Under the pieces are notes generated by a model. It worked only from the letters and a program-made list of their open reading frames with translations. It did not search any database and was not told the DNA's origin. DNA of 5,689 nt from Saprospirales bacterium (lineage in GTDB: Bacteria > Bacteroidota > Bacteroidia > Chitinophagales > Saprospiraceae). Below, one piece after another: positions 1-4,968 of the stretch. How positions within the stretch are numbered: position 1 is the first letter of the stretch; every line of letters starts with the position of its first letter. Where the stretch lies: assembly GCA_024642645.1 (NCBI GenBank), contig JAHEAS010000262.1, positions 1 to 5,689 of the forward strand, given 5' to 3'. The position numbers were made by a program, and so were the translations under genes.

Positions 1-1109
1 GGCACTGGACTGGCGCCCAAATTTGAGCCGCCCGTGCCGAGGCCGATGGCGGGGCTGTTGGGCAGCAGGTGGAAATCGTACCAGGTCGGGTTGACGAACT
101 GCGGGTTGGAGTTCCAGGTGCCGGGACTACTGATGGAGTCGAGGTCGGAGAGGCAATTGGTCAACGTCAAGCCGGAGAAGGCGTCATAGACGTATGCGTC
201 CAACGCAGCATTGCTCACGATGCAGTCGGTGATGCTGCCTGTGCCGCCTAGGTTGCCGGGGTTCTTCTCGTAGGCCGACACACCTTGGTTGTTGCCGAAA
301 AACGTGCAATGCTCAACGTCCACCTCGCTTTGGTCTTTAAGGGCAATACCGATGTTCGTGTAAGCGATGGTGTTATTGCGCACCGTGCCTGTGCTTTGCT
401 GCCCGATAGAAATGCCCTTGTCGAAGCAGTGGTAGATGAAATTGTTCTCAATGAGCAAATCATGGCATTGCTCGCCGATATCGAGGCCGTCGCAGTTGTC
501 GCCCCGGAAGTCGTGGACGATGTTGTTTCGGATGATGCCGCCGCTCACGCCGTCGTAGTCGATGGCATCCATGTCCGGCTGGTTACCGCCTTCGAAGCTG
601 CAGTTTTCCACCCTTGCAAAGCCCTGCTTCACGTTGATGCAATCGCCTGTCACAGCGGATTTCAGTTTGGAATTGGTCAGCACCACATCTGAGAACCGGG
701 CGAAGATAGGGTTGTCCGTCACCGCCGTCAGGTCAAGGTGGTCGAGGTTCATATCGGCGTGGAAGGCGCTGATGGCCGCCGGGAAGTACAGGCGGTGCGA
801 CCCCGCCGAGGCATTCTCCAATTTTACGAAGGAAATTGAAGAAACGGCAGTCGTGTTTTTCAAAAAGATGCCGCCCCAAACTGTTGCGCTTGGCCTGTTT
901 TTTACCAAAATCGGCGAAGCCACCGTCCCGTTCATTTGCAGGTCGCCCTGCACGTAGAGGTTTGCCTTTTCGGAAAACTGAATTTCTACGCCAGGCTGCA
1001 CGGTAAGTGTGGTATTGGGTTTTATGGTGACGTCGCCTGCGGCAATGTACGGGGAGCAGGCGGCGGTCAGGGTCAAGTTTTGGAAAATGGTGTCAGGCAA
1101 AATGCCACA
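1..1109 (-). other. Right-handed parallel beta-helix region with regularly spaced cysteines
   Basis: Residues ~900-1268 contain repeating turns of about 20-28 residues, each with an Asn-rich turn and an aliphatic strand (GGIIRNNIVHDF, DLLIENNFIYH, GTVRNNTIAYT, VEHCTFFGNN). This fits PbH1/NosD-type beta-helices, which usually bind or act on carbohydrate. It opens with a cap-like stretch of the form x-V-x-P-G-V-x-I-x-F (TVQPGVEIQFSEKANLYVQG). The final visible stretch (LPNSPAIGLGTGGSNLGA) resembles the usual exit of such helices, so a new domain probably starts just beyond the left edge. I see no pectate-lyase catalytic signature, so enzymatic activity cannot be claimed. Confidence 0.8.
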
Positions 1110-3806
1110 AGTCCCGTCCGACTCGAAGACTGCCCGCAGCGTGCGGGGATTGGCGTCGAGCGTCACATCGAGAACGGAGTTCGTGCCTACTATCTCGGCG
1201 CTACTCGTCGTTGTGGCCAGCATTTCGAAGTCAAAACTGATGTCGGAGCTCGAACCGTTCACCTGGTGCACTTCCACCGCCAGCAGGTTTTGTCCCTGTA
1301 CGAGCGCCGAAGCAGGTACGGTCATTTCATTCCAAACGCCCTCTGCTGCAGCGCTGAGCGCATACGTTCCGAAGGTGATCGCCGCAGGCGCAGCAGGCAG
1401 GTTAACTCGCCAGATTTCGGTGCCGTTGAGGTAAACGACTGCTCCATCGTCCACGTTCAGGCGGGCCAGCAGGCTGCTGATATTTGCCGGATTGGCAACG
1501 TTGAAGCTCGCCCGGAAATAGTAGCTCGGCGTTTTGTTGTTCGCATCAGGGCCATAACTGAGCACCGTGGCCTCATCACCGTCGCCGTAACCGAGTTCAG
1601 CTGGGCCGCTCTGCCAGGATGCATCGCTGAAGCTAGGCTGATTCCAGTTGCTGACAGGGGCACTGGTCGCATCACTGTATTTCCAGGTGCTGCCTGCAGC
1701 AAGTAGATAGGTCTGCGTACCGCTCCCTTTTTCCCAGCGGACAAACTGGAAGCCGGGCTTGGCCTCCGCAGTGAGGGTGAAAGTACGGTTTTGAAAATAC
1801 TTGCCCGTCCAAGGGTACGACGGCACTTTCATTTCATGCAGTCGGATAAATCCATGCGCCGGGTCGCTCACTTCGAGGTTCAGCGTGGTGGTGCCAGCTT
1901 GGTTGAAAAAGCTCGTCAAGTCGCCCCACATAAAATTGGTGCGCTGTACGCCGTACTGTTTGAGTTGGTTCACTTGGTTTTCCCAATACGCCACGGAAGG
2001 GATGGCGTTGCCGTAACTCGACGTGGTGCCGAGCCAGCGGGCCACTTGGTAAGGCATTTCTGGGCGAATCCAATCGGCGTGTTTGTCCACCAATTTGTTG
2101 ACGCTCACGGGGTTGTAGGTCACGTAAAGGTGGTCGGCGAAGCGGGTGATAAAGCGCTCCTGAAAGGCGTTGTTTTCCAACATTTTACGAAGAAAAAGCG
2201 TGGCCCAAGGGCCGTTGCTCCAGTCGGGGCCGGTGGTAGAAGTCGCCCAGTTCATTGCCGTGCCATTGGCATTGCCAGGGAAAAAACCCCGGTCATAATC
2301 GTGCATCAGCCAGCGCCAGTGGCCTTCGGGGCTGCGCTTGCGAAACAGGGCGATGTTGTGTCCCCAACTGGTGTTTGCGCTATAAATTTCGGAGATGATA
2401 TAGTCCGTGAAATTCTTCGTGTCGGCCACGGCATCGAGCGCTGAAAAAGCGGCATCGCTCTGGACGCCCGTATTGAGCAGTGCTACCATTAACTGATAAG
2501 TCCCGTCGTCGCCCTCTTTTATTTCTGCATTGTTTTCGATGTAATCGAGGCTGTCGGGGTCTATGCCGTGGTAATGCTCGGTGTAGTCGGCGTCCTGCTT
2601 TTCCCGGATATTTTGGAGGCCGAGGTATTGGCCATTGATGAAAACAGCCACCGGGCGGAAGTCCTGCCCGTCGAGGTCAGCTTCCTGATTGATGAGCTCC
2701 TGCATGAGGCCGTCCCGGAAAAGGGTGTACGACCAGTCGCTGCCGGAGCAACGCAGGATGAGGTCTCCGAAGCGCTTGCGTGGGTTATTGGGAAAAAGCT
2801 GGTAGTCGAAATGACCGCCACCGTATTGTTTTCGGGAGTAAATATTGAGTAGTTTTTGGGGCAAAATCCAAGCGTTCTCGCCGCCCACCTGCACCCCAGC
2901 ATCATGGTGGAAGCCGAGCAGTCCGTCCGGTTCGTAGAATTCGAGGTGGATGGGATACTCCCAGGTCGGCTTGAAGCTTTGCACATAAAGCCCGCTGTCC
3001 GGTGCGTAAAAATAGTCGGGATTGGTGGACAAGGACAGCACCGCCAGCCCCCGGTTTTCGAAGCCTTCGTTGATGAAATAGGTGTTCGTGAGCACTGGGC
3101 CAGGCAGTTGGTTGGGGTAAAACATGCGGGCCTTCACCACCGTCGTGGCGGTAATTTGTATTGGCTGCGCAAAAGTAGGGCTGTTCTCCGTCGGCACTGA
3201 CCCGTCGAGTGTGAAGCGGACAGTACCAGCTTGGTACAGGTCTTGGATATTGATAGTCTGTGGCGCATTTAAAAAACCGCCAGCCTGTGAGAACGATGGC
3301 ACTTGGCGCACAAAGTCGGTGTAAAAAACGGCGGTATTGTTGCTCGCTCCCGGTGTCGGTTTAGCGAAATAGCCCCAAGGTTGCCCACCATCCGTCTGCC
3401 GCCCAAAGGAGACATCGGTCAGTTGCTCCGCAAAGTAAATCTGGTCCACTTGCGCCCCGTTGGCGTCATAAATAGCCAACTGCTCGCCGCTCGCCCCCAA
3501 TTTAAAGCTGGTATGCAGTCCCGTGCCCGTCCCGTCTGCCCAGATGAGCAAGAAGCCGCCTGCCGGGATGCTGGCGCCAACAGGGAAGGCCCATTTCAGG
3601 CTGTCGTTGCTGTCTGAGAGGTGCCAACCGGTGAGACTGACGGGGCTTGCGCTGGGGTTGTAGAGTTCCAGCCAGTCGGCATTGTCCCCAAAGTCAGGGT
3701 CGGCAATGGTGGTTGCGTTGGAGGCCTGGAACTCGTTGAGGAGAACTTGGGATTGTGCTGGCGCAATGGCCAGCACGCAGGCGATAATGCGCAGGAGTTT
3801 TTTCAT
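1..3806 (-). CDS. Secreted multidomain CotH-family protein (lamin-tail, chitobiase-C-like, CotH kinase fold, jelly-roll, beta-helix); C-terminus off the left edge
   Basis: One open frame of 1268 codons from ATG at 3806 to the window edge; no stop was met in a full manual translation. Residues 1-19 are a Sec signal peptide (MKKLLRIIACVLAIAPAQS, cleavage near Q20). Domains: lamin-tail ~21-154 (VLLNEFQASN, DWLELYNPS, LTGWHLSD); chitobiase/hexosaminidase-C-like ~177-247 (VRFTLDGSVPT); CotH ~254-635 with candidate nucleotide-site Lys318 (PQKLLNIYSRKQYG), SDWSYTLFRDGLMQEL at 356-371, GQYLGLQNIREK at 392-403, KEGDD at 430-434, WLMHDYDRGFF at 499-509 with Asp503/Asp505; split InlB-like module 669-691 plus 866-895; jelly-roll ~700-863 (DDGAVVYLNG at 786-795, VEVHQ at 844-848); right-handed beta-helix ~900-1268. 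CotH relatives are atypical secreted protein kinases, but Ser480 sits where a catalytic Asp is expected, so activity is doubtful. The missing C-terminus would probably carry a type IX secretion signal (inference). The start is preceded by the AT-rich stretch TATAAAATC and no Shine-Dalgarno. Confidence 0.95.
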   Translation of the reverse strand, partial: MKKLLRIIACVLAIAPAQSQVLLNEFQASNATTIADPDFGDNADWLELYNPSASPVSLTGWHLSDSNDSLKWAFPVGASIPAGGFLLIWADGTGTGLHTSFKLGASGEQLAIYDANGAQVDQIYFAEQLTDVSFGRQTDGGQPWGYFAKPTPGASNNTAVFYTDFVRQVPSFSQAGGFLNAPQTINIQDLYQAGTVRFTLDGSVPTENSPTFAQPIQITATTVVKARMFYPNQLPGPVLTNTYFINEGFENRGLAVLSLSTNPDYFYAPDSGLYVQSFKPTWEYPIHLEFYEPDGLLGFHHDAGVQVGGENAWILPQKLLNIYSRKQYGGGHFDYQLFPNNPRKRFGDLILRCSGSDWSYTLFRDGLMQELINQEADLDGQDFRPVAVFINGQYLGLQNIREKQDADYTEHYHGIDPDSLDYIENNAEIKEGDDGTYQLMVALLNTGVQSDAAFSALDAVADTKNFTDYIISEIYSANTSWGHNIALFRKRSPEGHWRWLMHDYDRGFFPGNANGTAMNWATSTTGPDWSNGPWATLFLRKMLENNAFQERFITRFADHLYVTYNPVSVNKLVDKHADWIRPEMPYQVARWLGTTSSYGNAIPSVAYWENQVNQLKQYGVQRTNFMWGDLTSFFNQAGTTTLNLEVSDPAHGFIRLHEMKVPSYPWTGKYFQNRTFTLTAEAKPGFQFVRWEKGSGTQTYLLAAGSTWKYSDATSAPVSNWNQPSFSDASWQSGPAELGYGDGDEATVLSYGPDANNKTPSYYFRASFNVANPANISSLLARLNVDDGAVVYLNGTEIWRVNLPAAPAAITFGTYALSAAAEGVWNEMTVPASALVQGQNLLAVEVHQVNGSSSDISFDFEMLATTTSSAEIVGTNSVLDVTLDANPRTLRAVFESDGTCGILPDTIFQNLTLTAACSPYIAAGDVTIKPNTTLTVQPGVEIQFSEKANLYVQGDLQMNGTVASPILVKNRPSATVWGGIFLKNTTAVSSISFVKLENASAGSHRLYFPAAISAFHADMNLDHLDLTAVTDNPIFARFSDVVLTNSKLKSAVTGDCINVKQGFARVENCSFEGGNQPDMDAIDYDGVSGGIIRNNIVHDFRGDNCDGLDIGEQCHDLLIENNFIYHCFDKGISIGQQSTGTVRNNTIAYTNIGIALKDQSEVDVEHCTFFGNNQGVSAYEKNPGNLGGTGSITDCIVSNAALDAYVYDAFSGLTLTNCLSDLDSISSPGTWNSNPQFVNPTWYDFHLLPNSPAIGLGTGGSNLGASPV
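1902..3047 (-). other. CotH kinase-fold domain within the large protein
   Basis: Residues ~254-635. The domain opens with LAVLSLSTNPDYFY and closes with an amphipathic helix (NQLKQYGVQRTNF ... SFFN), as Bacteroidota CotH domains do. The candidate nucleotide-binding Lys is K318. The metal-binding segment is HDYD at 502-505. The segment that usually reads N-x-D before a short loop and an aliphatic strand reads NTSWGHNIALF at 478-488, so Ser480 replaces the expected Asp. The SDW...FRD element at 356-365 and the GQYLGLQNIREK element at 392-403 are well kept, which argues for a folded domain under selection rather than decay. Confidence 0.88.
3750..3806 (-). other. Signal peptide of the large CotH-family protein
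   Basis: Residues 1-19 show a basic start (MKKLLR), a hydrophobic core (IIACVLAIA) and an APAQS end before QVLLNEF, where the lamin-tail domain begins. This fixes the ATG at 3806 as the start. Cys10 follows I-I-A and loosely resembles a lipobox, but the hydrophobic stretch before it is too short for signal peptidase II, so cleavage by signal peptidase I near residue 19 is preferred. Confidence 0.8.
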
Positions 3807-3903
3807 GATTTTATACGGTGGTGTTCGATGGCTTTCGGTTGCGTGGTTGCCTGAAAATATTTCGCAGGGGGCGAATGTAGGGAAAGGTGGAAAGAGTTTT
3901 CTA

Positions 3904-3926
3904 TGAACAATTGGTTTGGTTGTTCA
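3904..3926. repeat. Inverted repeat, 7-bp arms, 9-bp spacer
   Basis: TGAACAA at 3904-3910 and TTGTTCA at 3920-3926 are perfect reverse complements, with arm centres 16 bp apart. The spacing suits a dimeric DNA-binding protein. No T-run follows on the minus strand (ATAGAAAAC follows), so it is a poor intrinsic terminator for the lipoprotein gene and more likely an operator-like site, if it is functional. Confidence 0.45.
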
Positions 3927-3947
3927 AAATAACGGCTATGCTCAACG

Positions 3948-3957
3948 GGTTGTCAGG
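3948..3957. repeat. Shared intergenic motif, copy 1 (GGTTGTCAGG)
   Basis: The same ten bases occur at 4794-4803 in the other intergenic region, in the same orientation. Allowing mismatches, the similarity covers 18 bases with 14 identities. Read on the minus strand it lies 142 bases before the large CotH-family start codon, just past the lipoprotein stop codon. Confidence 0.35.
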
Positions 3958-3963
3958 TGGTAC

Positions 3964-4686
3964 CTATGGCTGAATAATCTGTTGTATGAAACTTGCGACA
4001 AAAGTTTCGTTGCCCAGTGGCAGATAAAGCTCTAGGTGCGGGCAGTAGTCCATGCGTGGCAAAACTACTTTGCCGCCTACTTTGTAGCCCTGCTCCAGGG
4101 TCGTTTTCCGAAGGGAATAATTCGCCCAGAAATCCACGGACGGCGGCAATGTTGGCGCTGGTTGTGGTGGTGGAACATAAGTGCTGACGTAGGTAACGTT
4201 GACGATGTTGTTTGCCACGTTGTTTTCACTGCTGCCCTCGCTACTGACGCCAGTGTCGGTCGCAATCGCTGCCACCACACCAACCACAGCCACCACACCG
4301 ACTGCCACGGCCAAGTTTTTGGCGGTAGCTTCATGGCGGCTTTGGTCAATATCTTTGTTGAGTAGTTCCAATTCTGGGTTCATTGCGTTGCGGGTGCCTT
4401 CGCCTTCGGCGCATTTCAGGTAAATGTTTTCGGGTGAAAGCAACACGGCCTGGCTACCCCAATTGGTCATTTCAACATCGAAGACAAGGTACTTTTTGTT
4501 GTAGGTGTCAAAGTAAACCTGCATATCGGCGCTGTCCTTTTGCTTTTTGATGATTTGCCGTCCGTAGCTCCATTTAATGTAGTCTTGATCGGCATCCATT
4601 TGAATGACGGTGCGGGGCGAAAAGCAAGAAGTCAGGGTGGTTATTGCCCCAAAAAGGACCAAGAAAAGCTGAATTGAATGTCTCAT
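3964..4686 (-). CDS. Unidentified lipoprotein with an internal hydrophobic segment
   Basis: A 240-residue protein, ATG at 4686 and TAG at 3966-3964; I do not recognise its family. Residues 1-20 are a lipoprotein signal peptide ending in lipobox LTSC, so Cys21 is the likely acylated residue and the protein is probably anchored in the outer membrane. Residues 22-95 look like a beta-rich domain (YFDTYNKKYLVFDVEMTNWG). A charged stretch (105-123) leads into an unbroken Ala/Val-rich hydrophobic segment at 125-142. A Ser/Asn-rich linker, a proline-rich hinge (VPPPQPAPTLPP, 171-182) and a second beta-rich domain (185-237) with a GGKVVLP turn follow. It lies 157 bases upstream of the large CotH-family gene on the same strand and diverges from the second CotH-like gene. 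An accessory role for those secreted proteins is inference from position only. No Shine-Dalgarno precedes the start (CCACCAAA). Confidence 0.88.
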   Translation of the reverse strand: MRHSIQLFLVLFGAITTLTSCFSPRTVIQMDADQDYIKWSYGRQIIKKQKDSADMQVYFDTYNKKYLVFDVEMTNWGSQAVLLSPENIYLKCAEGEGTRNAMNPELELLNKDIDQSRHEATAKNLAVAVGVVAVVGVVAAIATDTGVSSEGSSENNVANNIVNVTYVSTYVPPPQPAPTLPPSVDFWANYSLRKTTLEQGYKVGGKVVLPRMDYCPHLELYLPLGNETFVASFIQQIIQP

Positions 4687-4756
4687 TTTGGTGGAATTTT
4701 GAACATGCGCTTTGGGAAGTTTTGTAATGTGATAACTGGGTATTCTTTGAAAACGC

Positions 4757-4791
4757 TGCGTTTAAAGTTCAGAAGATGCGTTAAAGTTCAG
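4757..4791. repeat. Tandem direct repeat, two copies about 20 bp apart
   Basis: TGCGTTTAAAGTTCAG at 4757-4772 is repeated as TGCGTTAAAGTTCAG at 4777-4791, differing only by one missing T. The copies start 20 bp apart and end 19 bp apart, close to two helical turns, so bound proteins would sit on the same face. This is the layout of tandem activator or repressor sites. It lies 71 bases before the lipoprotein start and 178 bases before the second CotH-like start. Confidence 0.6.
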
Positions 4792-4793
4792 TT

Positions 4794-4803
4794 GGTTGTC
4801 AGG
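4794..4803. repeat. Shared intergenic motif, copy 2 (GGTTGTCAGG)
   Basis: Identical in sequence and orientation to 3948-3957. Read on the minus strand it lies 108 bases before the lipoprotein start codon, directly beside the tandem direct repeat. Both copies therefore sit upstream of a minus-strand gene. Confidence 0.35.
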
Positions 4804-4827
4804 GGGACTCCCTCCAAACCTGGTAGT

Positions 4828-4849
4828 TCATGGCTCCCAAGCTTCATGA
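4828..4849. other. Possible small hairpin in the divergent intergenic region
   Basis: TCATG at 4828-4832 pairs with CATGA at 4845-4849, and GCT at 4833-4835 pairs with AGC at 4840-4842 around a CCCA loop, leaving a two-base bulge (TT). It would form on either strand's transcript. On the plus strand a short TAGTTTT follows, but no plus-strand gene ends upstream, so a terminator role is unlikely. It could be part of a structured leader or be chance. Confidence 0.25.
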
Positions 4850-4892
4850 TAGTTTTCAATAGTATGAATATTGGCTTTAAAATATTTTGCAT

Positions 4893-4968
4893 AAAGGAGG
4901 TATTTGCAAGAAGCCAACCGTCATAAAGCAGACCATTGCAAGTCAATCATTTCCCTAGATTTGCCTCC
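4893..4968 (+). promoter_or_regulatory. 5' leader of the second CotH-like gene with an orphan Shine-Dalgarno that can pair next to the start codon
   Basis: AAAGGAGGT at 4893-4901 is a perfect Shine-Dalgarno sequence, but the ATG is 68 bases further on. GGAGGTA (4896-4902) can pair with TGCCTCC (4962-4968), which directly abuts the ATG; one of the seven pairs is G-U. Inside the loop, TTGCAA occurs twice (4904-4909 and 4936-4941) and, being self-complementary, can form a nested stem. An RNA structure controlling translation is possible but unproven. Confidence 0.3.

Larger units (their letters stand above)
3807..3963 (-). promoter_or_regulatory. Intergenic region upstream of the large CotH-family gene
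   Basis: This 157-base gap lies between the stop of the lipoprotein gene and the start of the large CotH-family gene, both on the minus strand. It contains no gene. It holds a 7-bp dyad (3904-3926) and a 10-bp motif shared with the other intergenic region (3948-3957). On the minus strand, TTATTTTG at 3932-3925 matches the Bacteroidota -7 box TAnnTTTG at all but one position. The nearby TTG is only 10 bases away instead of about 20, so the promoter call is weak. A gap this long suggests that the large gene has its own promoter rather than simple read-through from the lipoprotein gene. Confidence 0.4.
4687..4968. promoter_or_regulatory. Divergent intergenic region between the lipoprotein and the second CotH-like gene
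   Basis: These 282 bases are AT-richer than the genes and carry no convincing gene. Promoters for both directions must lie here unless transcription enters from outside. On the plus strand, TTTG at 4721-4724 and TATTCTTTG at 4741-4749 resemble the Bacteroidota -33 and -7 boxes, but the spacing (16) and the extra base in the -7 box are off. On the minus strand, TACTATTG at 4865-4858 has one mismatch to TAnnTTTG, with no clear partner. AAAATATTTT at 4879-4888 is a perfect 10-bp palindrome. The region also contains a tandem direct repeat, a hairpin and a possible leader stem, listed separately. Confidence 0.5.

Noticed and set aside
285..692. Plus-strand open frame of 135 codons opposite the beta-helix
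   Set aside because: Its Val/Ala-rich product reflects Asn/Gly/Asp-rich codons of the beta-helix read backwards. No independent support.
936..1706. Plus-strand open frame of 256 codons opposite the large gene
   Set aside because: It is a shadow of the minus-strand gene, whose translation shows clear jelly-roll and beta-helix sequence. The plus-strand product has no recognisable domain or signal peptide.
1791..2444. Plus-strand open frame of 217 codons opposite the CotH domain
   Set aside because: The minus strand here encodes conserved CotH motifs; the plus-strand product is compositionally odd and unrecognisable.
2561..2986. Minus-strand open frame of 141 codons inside the large gene
   Set aside because: It overlaps the CotH domain in another frame and is Ser/Thr-rich with no motifs.
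3768..3806. Lipobox-like I-I-A-C at residues 7-10 of the large CotH-family protein
   Set aside because: The hydrophobic stretch before Cys10 is too short, and a standard cleavage site follows at about residue 19.
4801..4815. G-run facing a C-run (GGGGGACTCCCTCC) as a terminator stem
   Set aside because: The loop is very short, there is no T-run after it on either strand, and no gene ends nearby.
4678..4926. Plus-strand 82-codon frame in the divergent intergenic region
   Set aside because: It begins inside the lipoprotein's start region, contains the direct repeat and other intergenic structure, and has no recognisable protein features.
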